Shown here piece by piece: positions 1-11,266 of a DNA stretch of 64,000 nt. The stretch is taken from NCBI GenBank assembly GCA_963827085.1, contig CAWGZY010000003.1, forward strand, positions 1,522,552-1,586,551, given 5' to 3'. The notes beneath the pieces are model-generated. The model was given only the letters and a program-made list of their open reading frames with translations. It did no database searches and had not been told where the DNA came from. Position numbers and translations under genes: made by a program. How positions within the stretch are numbered: the stretch's first letter is position 1; every line of letters begins with the position of its first letter. This stretch comes from JAGVPT01 sp963827085 (GTDB lineage: Bacteria > Bacteroidota > Ignavibacteria > UBA10030 > UBA8401).

Positions 1-114
1 TTAAACCTTGACAACGTCACCGTTGCATTTCCCCTCGCAATCACATACATTTACACAGTTTGCCGGTGCAAGGGAGAAAAGTCCGATCATTCTTAAAATT
101 AAATGGGGGCTTTG

Positions 115-160
115 AACCCGTAGGACGTGCTGATTTCGGCAAGTGGACTGCGGGTTTTTT
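115..160 (+). terminator. Possible weak terminator before the island's first gene
   Basis: AACCCG (115-120) can pair with CGGGTT (151-156), followed by a T-run to about 160. The loop is about 30 nt and the stem only six pairs, so this is weak. It may end transcription from a gene left of the window. The reading frame of the following gene is open back to about position 60, but conserved similarity begins only near 183. Confidence 0.3.
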
Positions 161-182
161 GTATCACTGTGTGTCTATTCTT

Positions 183-3100
183 ATGAGAATCTCCAGAGAC
201 TCTGCGAAGTCACAAATCGAGAAGCTTGTTCATTTCTTCGATCAAAACATCCATCAATTCAAATCCTCTTCTTTCAACGAAACTCAAGCACGCCAGCAAC
301 TCATCGATCCGTTCTTCGAAGCATTGGGCTGGGATATCACTAATCGCGACATGAAGCCGCTCTATTTGCAGGAAGTGATTCCCGAAGGCCGGGTAAAAAC
401 GAACATCGGCAAAGAGGTGCGTGAGCAAACGGTGATGTTCGACCCGAAACAAACTCTCGGCAAGGAATACAAAGAGTATTCTTCAATTCTGAATTACATC
501 GCGGAAGACGAATACAAAGCGAGTGTGAAGGAAGCAACCAAAAAGCCAGACTATCGTTTCCGCATCAAAGGCCAAACGAAATTTTTTGTTGAGGCGAAGA
601 AACCCTTCGTCGACCTTTCGAAAAACCAGGATGCAATTTTCCAGGTAAAGCGCTATGGATTTTCCGGCCGGGTCCCGGTGTCTATTCTTACGGACTTTGA
701 ACAGTTCCGCGTTTTCGACTGCACACACAAACCGCTCTACGAAAAACCGAAGCTCGGCATCATCAAAGAATTCGACCTGGCATACGGGCAATACCATGAC
801 GAGTTCGATAGCCTGTCCGACACATTCTCTCGCGACGCGGTGGAGGCCGGCTCACTCGACACGCTCACGAAGAAACTGCTCCAAAAGAAAACGGGCGATT
901 TTGCGCTCGACAAAACATTCCTCGACGATCTTTCCAAATGGCGGGAGGAACTCGCCCGCGATATCGCAAAACATCCCCGCAACCGGCGTCAGTTAAACGA
1001 CTATACGCTCAATGAAAGCGTGCAGCGTATTCTCGACCGCATTGTTTTCTTTCGCGTGTGCGAGGACCGCGAGATTGAAGTGGAGAATACGCTACTTGCC
1101 GTTCTGCAAATGTGGAAGAGCCGGCCCGGCATTTCGCTGTAGTCGTTTCACAACGACCTCTTTAAGCTGCGCCGGACGCTCTACAACGGCTTGCTCTTCT
1201 CGCCGCACGAGTGTGAAGCGCTGGAAGTAGGGGACGATGTTCTTGTAAAAATTCTGCAGAACTGATTTACCCCTTCTCGCCGTATCATTTCAACGAGATC
1301 GGCGTCGAGATTCTCGGCAGCATTTACGAAAAGTTTCTCGGCAAGACGATTCACCTCACCGCGAAGACCGTCCGCGTTTGAGCAGAAGCCCGAAGTGCGC
1401 AAAGCAGGCGGAGTCTATTATACCCCGCAGTATATCGTCAATTATATTGTCAACAACGCGCTGGGGAAGCTGCTCTACTCGACCCCCTCTGTTCCGACTG
1501 CGTCGGAACATCTCTCCTTTGCAGGGGGAGAGAAGAATCCCTCCCCTGACAGGGGAGGGACAAAGGGTGGGATTATGCTCCTTTCTCCCAAGCAGATTTG
1601 CAAAGCTCAAGATTATCGACATTGCCTGCGGGTCGGGGTCGTTTCTCTTAGGCGCGTTTCAAAAATTGATCGACTATCACATCAAATTGGAGCATCCAGC
1701 ACCCGAAAGATATCCAGACAATCAATAACGTCCCCGATGCATACAACGACGTAAACGGCAGCCTTCGGCTTTCGTCGCGGAAGAAACGTGACATCCTTGT
1801 GAACAATATTTACGGCGTCGATATCGACCGGCAGGCGGTGGAAGTAACGCAGATGTCTCTCTATTTAAAAGTGCTTGAGAATGAAAACGCCGATACGCTC
1901 AACCCGCAAATGACGCTGGCGTTAAAAGAGGTCTATCTGCCGGCGCTTGCCGGCAATATCAAATGCGGCAACTCGCTCATCGGAACGGACTTTGGCGCAC
2001 AGGGAGAGATGTTCGATGACGGCGCACGGATGAAAATAAATCCGTTCGATTGGGAGATGGAGTTTGTAGAGATTATGAAGAATGGCGGATTTGATTGTGT
2101 GATTGGAAATCCACCGTATAAAATCATAGGAAAAAGAAGACATTTCAGATTCTAACAGACAATACTTTGAGCAAAGGTATCAATCGTTTCAATACAAAGC
2201 GGATCTCTATCATTTTTTTATTGAACGTGGGATTGGCCTTTTGAAACCCAAGGGCCTACTTGGTTTTATTACGCCTCATTCTTGGTTTACACTTCAGTTC
2301 ACGAAAAATCTTCGACGGTTCGTTTTAGAAATTCGCTGGTTAGGAAAATCATAATATTTAATCACCAGGTTTTTGATGAGGCGAATGTGGACATAGCTTA
2401 AGAAATATTCGAAAAGCCTAATAAACGCGAATTGGTCGATACAAACGAAATCAATATCCAAGTGTTGCCAGCAAACTTTACAGAAAACCAATTAAATGAT
2501 TTAACGGGTAGGTTAGAAAATCACCGAGACTGGATGAATGATCCACTCTTCCGATTTGGATTCCGCGCGGTTGGTGTCCAAGGTGGAATTAAAGAATATT
2601 GCCAAAAGGACAAAGCCACTTAACGAATTGGCCAAGGTTTCATTGGGAGCTCAAGCCTATAACAGCAGTAAACACACAAAAGAACAAATTAAGAAACGCA
2701 TCTTCCATTCGAAGAAAAAACTCGGAAAGGAGTATTCGTGAACTGGCGGGTGGAGATGTTGGTCGATATTGCTAATGGATTAAAAAAGAATGGATTAAAC
2801 ATGGTCCTTGGTTACATGTTATAGACCAATGGAGTGGTTAGGTTGGGCCGAGATTGCTTGTGAGGGAGATAACTGCCAAAGGTGAGTATAAAATATGTGA
2901 ACATATACTGATGAAACATACTGCAACTATAAAGTAAATTAAATATAATTCCGGCTCGAGAATGAATTATTCAATGAAATTCATTTTAGGTGTATTAAAT
3001 TCGAGCCTGCTATCGTGGATGTTCCATTGACATCAAATAAGATTGTCAAAGGAAATTTCCCCGATTGTCTGTTGGCGATTTGAAACACCTTCCAATTTAC

Positions 3101-3340
3101 ATCATTGATTTCACGAAAACGGAAGGTAAGAAAAAGCATGATGACCTTGTTGCACTTGTTGATAAAATGCTTGGTTTTCACGAGCAAATCGCGAAATCGA
3201 ACTTCGACAGCGAAAAAGTACCAATCGAGCGGCAAATTAAGGCCACGGATCAAAAGATTGACCAGCTTGTGAAAAGCTTTAGGGTTGACGGAGGAAGAGA
3301 TAAAGGTGGTGGAGGGAGAAAAGAAAAAGGTTTGGATTAA
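183..3340 (+). pseudogene. Type IIG restriction-modification enzyme (Eco57I-like), multiply frameshifted
   Basis: The first intact piece (183-1142) resembles the HsdR-type N-terminal nuclease region, with a PD...EAK motif at about residues 122-139 counted from the ATG at 183. Later pieces in shifting frames carry RKAGGVYYTPQYIV (near 1396), the SAM-binding DIACGSGSF (near 1620) and the amino-methyltransferase motif NPPY (2108-2119), then a TaqI/Eco57I-like specificity region ending at 3340. The order nuclease, methylase, specificity is that of single-chain type IIG enzymes. The reading frame breaks at least eight times and the gene also contains an inserted repeat (1482-1590). As read it cannot make one protein. 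Either the gene is decayed or the sequence has indel errors; all domain motifs are still recognisable, which favours recent damage or error. A SIR2-like gene follows 20 bp later. Confidence 0.8.
1482..1590. repeat. Palindromic repeat inserted in the RM gene
   Basis: Between the codons for LGKLLYS and the segment leading to KIIDIACGSGSF lies about 100 bp with no place in the enzyme family. It contains GTTCCGACTGCGTCGGAAC and CCCTCCCCTGACAGGGGAGGG, both hairpin-forming. The second hairpin, with its flanking CCCACCCT, recurs in inverted orientation at 42706-42743. The insertion adds to the frame disruption. Boundaries are approximate. Confidence 0.6.
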
Positions 3341-3359
3341 AGAAAAAAAGGAGTTAAAA

Positions 3360-4318
3360 ATGACAAACATGATATTCCTTGGAGCTGGTGCATCAAAAGC
3401 ATTCAGTTATCCGACATCGTTGGATTTTTATCCAAAATCAAAAGCAGTGGTAGGAAATATAAATCTGTTTCAACAGTTTGGAGATCGGTAAGAACCAAAA
3501 AGGTTAACCAATAAGGTGGATGTTGAAGTGATTCTTTGGGAACTTGAGGGCTTGAAAAGGCGCTCAAAAATTTTGAAGTTATGAGTAGCTTTAAAGAATG
3601 GCTTTTCTTTCAAAAAGAATTCTTGGATCTTATTGTCAACATAGGGTTTCTATGACAGAAGTATCCACTATTCGAAATGCAATCAATAAATTGGTTTATG
3701 AAACGTACTGGGGTGATTCATTTGATGCATCTAATTCAGCCTACATGCAATTATTCAAAATGCTGGGTGAGTCATTAGATTTTTTACGACAAATTATGAT
3801 CTATGTGTTGAACATGTCTTTTGGGACGAGCCATTATTAAAAGAAAAGTTCACAGATGGGTTTACATTTGATAGGATTGATGTTTTTTGGAATGCAAGCG
3901 AATATGAACACCACCCTAACCGATTATTCAAACTACATGGTTCACTGAATTGGAAAAACGCAGGTAATGGAAAAATTCTTCGCTTTAATCGAAAAGATAT
4001 TGATGATCCGCAAGCTCACGCGATGCTTTATCCTGGCTTTAAAGGGACGCCTGAGATAGAGCCATACAAAACAATCCACGAAAATTTGGCAAAAAAGCTT
4101 ACAACTTGCGAAAAATGTCTCGTCATAGGCTTTTCGTTTAGAGATGATTACATTAACAGTGTATTTAAAACTTCTCTTGCTCAAAACAAAAATTGCAAGG
4201 TACTCATTTGGATCCGCAAAAACCGAAAATTCCGTTTGAAAAAATGATGGAAGTAAAGTACTTCGAAAAACAGTTTTCACCAGATCAAATTCCAGCTGCT
4301 TATACATTGCTAAAATAG
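3360..4318 (+). pseudogene. SIR2-like (SIR2_2) domain protein, frameshifted
   Basis: The start ATG at 3360 follows an AGGAG at 3349 and gives MTNMIFLGAGASKAF, the nucleotide-binding GAGAS loop typical of SIR2-like NAD-binding domains. Downstream, in other frames, are NRLFKLHGSLNW (about 3918-3953), MLYPGFKGTPEIEPY (4023-4067) and CLVIGFSFRDDYIN (4113-4154), the usual C-terminal signatures of the SIR2_2 family. The last frame ends at the TAG 4316-4318. Proteins of this family often act as NAD-consuming effectors in phage defence; here that is only inferred from the domain and the RM neighbour. Several frame breaks (3491, around 3590-3840, 4245) separate the pieces. Confidence 0.7.
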
Positions 4319-4345
4319 TCATCAAGATATTATAATAGTATCAGA

Positions 4346-5234
4346 ATGGCCGGGGGCATGAATAATGATAACAATCTCGCATCGTCATTAGACAACGACA
4401 ATCTTAATGACGGGTTACTCGCACCAGAAGTTGGGGGTTGGGCACAGAAAAAATATAAACTGTTGCAAATGTATAATGAATTATTTGCAACAGGGATGAA
4501 GAATAGATGGGGAACCAGAGTCTCATAGATCTATGCTCTGGAAGTGGGAAATCAAGAATTAGAAAAATCAATAAGGTTGTCTTAGGTTCACCATTGATAT
4601 CTTTATCAATAAAGGACAAATATAATAAATACATCTTTTGTGAAGAAGATAAAGAATGTATCTCAGCTTTACAGCTTCGCGTCGAAAACGAATTTCCTCA
4701 AGCAGACGTTCATTATGTTAAAGGAAATTGTAATGAAAGGGTTTTAGATATTGTTAATCTCATTCCAAGACCATCAAAGGATAATAAGGTACTTACATTT
4801 TGTTTCGTTGATCCCTTTTCATTGAATATAGAATTCTCGACGGTTAGGAAGCTATGCGAAAAACATTTTGTTGACTTCTTAATACTTCTTGCATTAGATA
4901 TGGATGCAAATAGAAATGAATCTATATATGTCGAAGAAAATAATAATCGGGTTGACAAGTTTCTAGGTTATGAAAATTGGAGACAAAAATGGAAAGACAA
5001 AGAAGCGAGGGTAAGAGCTTCCGAATATTTCTTGCTCATACGTATGCAAATCAGATGATGACGCTAGGTTACAGTAAAGAATCTATAGCTCAAATGATTG
5101 AAGTTCGATCTGATGAAAAGAACCTCCCGTTATACCACCTTGCATTTTTCTCTCGACATATTCGCGGTTATCAATTCTGGAAACAAGTAAAAAAATATGC
5201 AACAGGTCAAGGAACACTATTTGAGGATATCTGA
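4346..5234 (+). pseudogene. tcmP: Three-Cys-motif partner protein TcmP, two frameshifts
   Basis: Frame one (4346-4528) ends in KLLQMYNELFATGMKNRWGT; frame two (4507-5058) gives IDLCSGSGKSRI, a methyltransferase-like glycine-rich loop, then FCFVDPFSLN and ILLALDMDANRN, all characteristic of TcmP. Frame three (to 5234) supplies YHLAFFSRHIRGYQFW and the C-terminus. One missing base near 4520 and one near 5020 would account for both breaks. The stop TGA (5232-5234) overlaps the ATG of the next gene, matching the known pairing of TcmP with Gp37/Gp68-family three-cysteine proteins. The molecular role of the pair is not established; TcmP looks like a Rossmann-fold enzyme. Identification is confident, activity of this copy is not. 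Confidence 0.75.
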
Positions 5235-6042
5235 TGGCAACCAAAACGCACATTGAGTGGACGGAAATGACCTGGAATCCTGTCACCGGGTGTTCCAAGG
5301 TAAGCGCAGGGTGTAAGTTTTGCTATGCCGAACAAATGGCAAAACAGTTGAAAGCAATGGGCGTTGAACGGTACAAAAACGGGTTTGCCGTCACTCTCCA
5401 ACCGGATCTTTTAGATGCACCGTTTCACTGGAAGCAATCGAGAATTGTCTTCGTGAATTCCATGAGCGACTTATTTCACGAAAAAGTGCCGGTTGAGTAT
5501 ATCAAAAAAGTTTTTGAAGTAATGAATCGATGTCCACAGCACACATTTCAAATTCTTACCAAGCGAAGCGAACGATTGAAGGAAATCGCAAACAATTTGA
5601 CATGGACGAAAAACATCTGGATGGGAGTGAGCGTCGAGGATGACCGCGTGATACAAAGGATTAAAGACCTTCAGACGATTCCCGCCCATGTACGTTTTCT
5701 TTCGTGTGAGCCGCTCATCGGCCCGTTGAATGCTTTGCCTTTACGGGGAATCCATTGGGTTATTGTCGGCGGGGAATCGGGGCGAAGGCGCGCCCGATGA
5801 AAAGGGAATGGGTAACGTCAATATTCAGACAATGCAAAGAGGCAAAAGTAAGATTCTTCTTTAAACAATGGGGCGGAGTAAGAAAAGATTTGACCGGGAG
5901 AGAATTGTATGGAAAAACATACGATGATATGCCGCCAATCTCCGAGGTACGGTTAGAAAAGAAAAGCTCGATCCCGCAACCGCAGCAATATACCACTCAT
6001 GCTAAACTGATCGCAGCGAAAACGTTGGAAGAGTTGTTCTAG
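5234..6042 (+). pseudogene. Phage Gp37/Gp68-family three-cysteine (radical SAM-like) protein, one frameshift
   Basis: The N-terminal piece (5234-5800) has C20, C27 and C30 in NPVTGCSKVSAGCKFCY, the cysteine cluster that gives TcmP its name, and later FLSCEPLIGPL and VIVGGESG. The family normally continues with a segment like GPKARPM; here that continuation is one frame away (5795 to 6042: ARPMKREWVTSIFRQCK, FFFKQWGG). Loss of a single C after GGGG near 5785 explains the break. Translation is coupled to tcmP by a TGATG overlap. The Cys pattern suggests an Fe-S or radical SAM-related fold; the substrate is unknown. Confidence 0.8.
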
Positions 6043-6220
6043 GGGAAAAGGAAGAAGGAAAAAAGATCGATGCGATTGTGGACGAGATGTAGGGATTGAC
6101 GGAGGGGGAAGTGGGATGGTGGAGGGGAATTAAAAGAGATTCTAACCCTTCACGAAACTGCGAATTGTAATACCGCGGATAATGACAGGGAAAGTGCGAT
6201 AATCTATTAAGTTCAAATGA

Positions 6221-7274
6221 ATGCCAGAACGAGCCTCAAATAAAATCAATTTATATTTTTCTGATTTTTTTGAAATATCAGAATCCAAACTCGATGGGTA
6301 TGGTGCATTCAACATATCGTTATTAACTGACCTCCCACTCTTCATCGATCCCTTTTTACTTTTTAATAGTAGAAGACCGATTTATAGGAAACTCCATAGA
6401 CAGATTATTGACTACCTGATGTTTCTTCATCGCAAATCAGTAGGTACACAAATAGATGAAGGCCTATTAAAATCTTGGTATTATTTTTCAGAAGTAGAAC
6501 AAAACTGGCTTGGGTTTTCTGCGGAAGGAAACAAAGGACGAGGCCTTGCAAAAGAATTTGCGATTGCCTTAAACAATAATTTTCAGCGATTGTTTTCTGA
6601 TTTTGGTAACGAACAAATAACTCGGGGTAGTCATTTCGAGAAACTATGCCTCATTAAAGATAAGGTTGGTAGGGATACGATAAGTGATTTCACAACGAAT
6701 CTTATTAAAGAGTTTTAATTGGAGAATACGCAGGCACTACAAAAAAATACTTCAGCCAAATCAAAGAAAACGGTTTAAGGTAAACCGTGTCAGATTTAAT
6801 TATCGGACTGAAACATGGTTCGAAAAGTTACTATTACCGTGTTACAAAGTGAATTTATAATCTTGACTTCTATCGACATACTTTCAAAAGATGATACATG
6901 GATAAATAAACAAAGATTTTCTAACGATTTTTTTGATATTCCCAATGCGATTCCGATGGCATAGAACTCAAGTCAACAATTATTTTATTTCTCTTTGCCA
7001 AAAAACCCAAAAAAGCAAGACAAAGAAGAAGCAAAAGAAAGCGTTTATCTATAGTTCCCTCAATTAATAGATTGTTTTATTCGTTACAAGGAAAATCATG
7101 GCAAAGATGTCGTGGTAAGAACTATTAATCACGTAAACATCGGGTGAATACAAGCTCCTCGAGGATAAAGTAGGTCGGGACAAAATGAGATTTGTCTCGC
7201 TTAAGGAATTCGGTAAGCAAATCACAGATGATCCCAACCTCAGTTCTTTGTTTACTGAAATTGATAATCAATAA
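6221..7274 (+). pseudogene. Unrecognised protein, frameshifted, last gene of module one
   Basis: The first 165 residues (6221-6718) read cleanly: KINLYFSDFFEISESKLDGY, then NISLLTDLPLFIDPFLLFNS, with no membrane segments. From 6719 the sequence continues through several frames: GEYAGTTKKYFSQIKENG, VNFIILTSIDILSKDDTWIN, FFDIPNAIP, and a tail FVSLKEFGKQITDDPNLS ending at 7274. The pieces suggest one protein of roughly 330-350 residues. I cannot name a family. Its position behind tcmP and Gp37/Gp68 and before a terminator suggests it belongs to that transcription unit. Confidence 0.5.
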
Positions 7275-7358
7275 GGATAGAACAAGGGATGAAGAAGTTA
7301 GAAACACCTCAGGATAAGAGTGTGAGAATTCTGTTGTAAGGAGTGTAGAGCAACCAGG

Positions 7359-7388
7359 AAGCCCTTGGAAACAAGGGCTTTTCATTTT
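7359..7388 (+). terminator. Rho-independent terminator closing module one
   Basis: GCCCTTG (7361-7367) and CAAGGGC (7372-7378) form a perfect stem with a GAAA loop, followed by TTTTCATTTT. It lies about 85 bp after the last recognisable codon of module one and separates it from module two. Confidence 0.8.
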
Positions 7389-7844
7389 AGCGTAGCCAGC
7401 TCTGACATCTGATGACTATCGGTCGTAAAGAAGAATAAAAAAGGACCTTTTTGTTTGTATCCAATTTGTAGGCATTGAGCTTTCCGTCTTGCGCTAAAAA
7501 ATTGAAGAGATTGATAACTGTCTTGCGAATCGACAACGACTATCGTCGGGAGAGGCTTTTGCAAAGAAAGAATTGGTTAGCCTTACAACAAAAAATCTTT
7601 ATTTGACTATCAAAACGAACAGTAATATATTTGCAGCATTGCTTGGCGGGGGAATTCGGGCCTTTGCCGGTATGGCAAAAAGTATGTTCTTATTTAAGGG
7701 CCTTGTTGATGATCATTTTAGGGCATCGCTACAATTCTATCCTGAAAATTATAATATGATAGTCAATTATCGCAACTACGAAAATGTAGCACGATATTAC
7801 TCCCAACAGGCATTCCCAACCACTTAAGAGCCAATGGATCCAAT
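7389..7844. other. Degraded stretch with one short open frame
   Basis: A clean frame of 84 codons (7573-7827, start TTG) encodes NSNIFAALLGGGIRAFAGMA and later FYPENYNMIVNYRNY. I recognise no family. It may be a fragment of a broken gene whose other parts lie in different frames. The rest of the stretch shows no supported feature. Confidence 0.3.
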
Positions 7845-9995
7845 CATACTTCCCTAAAAGATCACTTTTAAATCTTTCAACCTAGAACTTACAATAAGAG
7901 GCTTCCCCAAAATTGAAAAGAATTCTGGAGACATCATTATCATGGATTGGAAGGTTACCACATGGATTAACCTGCAGGAACTATGTAAACTTTTAATATG
8001 GTCAGCTTCAATCACGTCCTCAAACAAAGTCGTATGGCCCTTTCCCAATCCTTACTTAAGTCTAGTGAAACGGATAATTTAAGTTTCGAAATTCTAACTC
8101 AAATTGGGGATATACTCACTCCAATATTAAATCCGAAATACAATCATTAAGGGACCTCTTATCAAAAAATAGTTTATATCCGGGAACGGTTAAGCGCACT
8201 TTTTCCAGATGTCAAAGCCTTGCTGCGTCATCTAAGCAGTTGAATATAGCCACATTCATGAGATGGTTAAATTGCGAATTTCGACTTTTCAAATATGCTA
8301 GTCTGTATGGATACTTGAAGAGGTATGGTGCCGTTACAGCCGCAGCTGAATCAGGGATAGAAATAAGAAAGGAGACTGAGCGTTTACCTGAGATCGGTTT
8401 TGAATCTAGCGAGGAGACCGCCTGCCTAGCATTTCACTCACTTAAAAATGTGCGCGATAAATCCGTTTTGATGAATTCGCTTAACGATCAGGATGAATTA
8501 ACCAAGATTCTCGGTAAATATGTTCAAATGGATGTTATCGAAAGCGGGACATTTTCACGGGTATTGATGGAAGAATTGACGAGCAATGTTTTTGATCATG
8601 CAAAAGCATCGGTTTCATGGATTTGCACAAGATTAATTGATGGACCAAATAAAAGCATATTCTCGAGTGCAGACCCTCTCGTAAAGTTACTTTTAAACAA
8701 CACAGATTATCTAGAAATTAATGTTTACAACAACGGTCTGCAGGAATCGTCAACACGGTTGTAGAGTGTTTGAAAAAAGACCCACGGCTGGCAATTAAAT
8801 CAAGTACAAGAAGTTGAAAAATGGAGGATTTGATGATAATGACATTATAGACTATGCATTTGACCGGCTCTCATCAACAAAACGTAACATTGAAGAACTG
8901 ATTCACTCCAAGGTCAAAATTGGAGATAAGCAAGCAATTGTTGCTTCTGGGTTATTTTGGATTTGGAATGTGGTTAGATCTTATCAAGGTATCATTGAAA
9001 TTGAATCTGGAAAAGCTATCTCCATGTTTAATTTTACTAAATCTCAAAGAATAAGAACCTCGCATCGCCGTAGAAGCAAACAGAAACTTATTGGCACAAA
9101 AATACGAATTCTTATACCGTTGACGAAAAGATACGATACTTATCAGAATGTGATACCGGCAATTGAACCCCCTACGAAACAATCTGACGTTGAAGCACAA
9201 AGATACAGAGTTACCCACTTGAGAGAGGTAATTCAACAGAAAGAAATACGAGACATCCTAGATTCAGGTTGTATGGACCAAACATCTTGTCTTACAAACT
9301 TTATCGTGACCCTGAAAAAGAAACATGACACTCTAAATGAGAATGAAATCCTGGTTATTGATATGAGGGGAATTGATGAAAAATTCCCATTGAATCTCAT
9401 ACTGGTATTGTTTCAGTTTTTTGCTGAAATGAATTATGTATCGACTGCCCAGAAATCTTGTGTAGTGATTTGGTCTGTTCCCCTAGCATTGAGAGGATCC
9501 ATTGATGAGGCTCGAAGAATTGCACAAAATGTATACACTCATTTATTTTCATTCAAAAGTGCTTCCTTACTCATTTGGGAAGATGAATCATCTACCATTT
9601 TCTCTAATTGGGAGCCCGTGACATCTCTTATTCAGTCATTTCAAGAATATGGTGAGTTGTCTTTTGATAGTGTTAAAGACCTTTTGAAATCCGAAAATCA
9701 TAGTCAACGTCTCCTCCACTTCTTCCGATCAAATGCCCACCTCTTTGACGCCTATGAAAATAAGTATAGGTTGCGCCCTTGGAGACATGCCATTACAACA
9801 TATATGTGGAAGAGAGGACTAAAATGGTTTCAAGAAAAGACATCCTCTCTACAGGAAAACGGCGGAATTAAGCTAATAAGCCGGGCACTCAATATCGACT
9901 ACCATCAACTGAAAAACAGTGGATTCCTTCTATTACTTCGCGAGTTTATTCAGCAAGAGAGAGGCGCGAATCAAAGTTGGTTGGTTAATACTTAA
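7845..9995 (+). pseudogene. GHKL (histidine-kinase-like) ATPase with possible STAS-like N-terminus, frameshifted
   Basis: Frame 8240-8764 carries SRVLMEELTSNVFDHAKAS, an N-box-like helix with Glu, Asn and His, then EINVYNNG. The next segment in a shifted frame gives AGIVNTVVECLKKDPRLA, completing the G1 box (N-x-G-x-A-G-I), so a base is lost inside the ATP site near 8745. Frame 8814-9995 then supplies ASGLFWIWNVVRSYQGIIEI and GTKIRILIPL, matching the G2 region and last strand of the fold, followed by about 270 residues of unknown function. Upstream, 7880-8060 reads IIIMDWKVTTWINLQELCKL, which resembles the STAS-like modules that precede such ATPases in some regulators; that part is inference. 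The C-terminal 393 codons are unbroken. Confidence 0.6.
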
Positions 9996-9999
9996 AGTT

Positions 10000-11266
10000 A
10001 TTGAACAGCTAACTTTTGGAACCCCCAAAATCACTATAGTAGTCGTTACTCGGCCAGTCATACCGATTGTTAAGGAGGTCTATAGAAAAATAAAAAACAA
10101 AGAAGTTACACTTTTGTCTGCAGGCACGATAAGAAGAGCTCAAGAAGCACAAGAAAAGAACAAACAAGTATCCCAAAAGAAATTTAGCCAACAGCGGGAG
10201 AAGCAGGTCGTATGGTAGCATCAGAAAAGTCAAAGGAAAAATCATTTGAGAAGTACATTCATATTACTACTGCAATAGACACGGGCTGGTTATGTCGCGA
10301 GGTCCTGAATGTAATCGGTAACAATTCGGAGTGGCTAGGAACTATAAACCTTCTAGACCGTAGGGACAATGGCGTTGGAGGCAATGATCAATTTATCGAA
10401 TTGGGAACGGGTGAAAAACTCTATGCGCAGAAAAAAACTGAAACGGGAAGGGTGTTAGCCTTGGGATTGCCAAAGAAAATGAGAAACACACACAGTTTAG
10501 TAAGCATCGAAAACAATTGCGATGATTCAGTCAATCTTTGTCCTGTTATACCAGCCAAAAATCCGCTAGGAGCCATAGAGGTCTTTTGCGATTTTCGAAT
10601 AAAAACTCTTCTATGTTTTTACTTGGGCATGTATCTTAAGTCGAATATCACCACTATATATATTATGTCTTTGTCCGGGCCCTGCTAAGCGCTACAAATC
10701 AGAATACAAAGGTGCCATTCTTACAGGTACGAATTAATAAAATCAAAAAAGACCTACAAGATGGAAAAGAGGGGTCCAACCCACAAAAAACCATTATTGT
10801 GCATCCACCCGAAAAGCTTCTTTAGGTGAATACGTCGCCCAAAGTACAACTTAGTCTTGGCCTTGAGCACAGGTTAAGCGTATACAGAGATAATTATGGG
10901 GCAATGGGGATCCCCTTACGTTCAGTTGGGTTATAGTCTAGAGGGATATGACGTTGTTATTGTTGACGAAGGGACGAATACTGGAGAAACATTACTTGGG
11001 TTATTGCATTCAGCAATATCATGGAAGCCCAAGAGAATTCTAATTTATTGTCCGATTACAAGAATGCCGCCCCACAAGGTGGAATTCCTTTCGAAACTTA
11101 GGTCTAGGGAAACACGAAGATAACTACCTCCTTTCTAGTAGGACTCGGGATTCAGCCTATACTGCAAACGGTTGTCCCGTGTGTAGGTTTAGCACAACAA
11201 TGGATAAAATCATTGAAAAGGATCATTCACTCTATGTTTGCTACGAACTTGAAGAAGTTGTTTGAG
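10000..11266 (+). pseudogene. Tandem phosphoribosyltransferase-like protein, frameshifted
   Basis: Two regions resemble the PRPP-binding loop of type I phosphoribosyltransferases. The first (10250-10370) reads HITTAIDTGWLCREVL and INLLDRRDNG, laid out like orotate PRTase (VEDVxTTG then VxLVDRxEG). The second (10940-11010) reads YDVVIVDEGTNTGETL, a canonical PRTase loop. Between them are VIPAKNPLGAIEVFCDFRIK and a broken linker (10690-10895). The C-terminal frame (11101-11266) contains NGCPVCRFST, a possible half zinc site. The start is unclear: frame 9919-10218 (ITIVVVTRPVIPIVKEVYRK) may be its N-terminus or the end of the preceding protein. Whether the domains act on bases or have been repurposed cannot be told. 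Confidence 0.55.
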
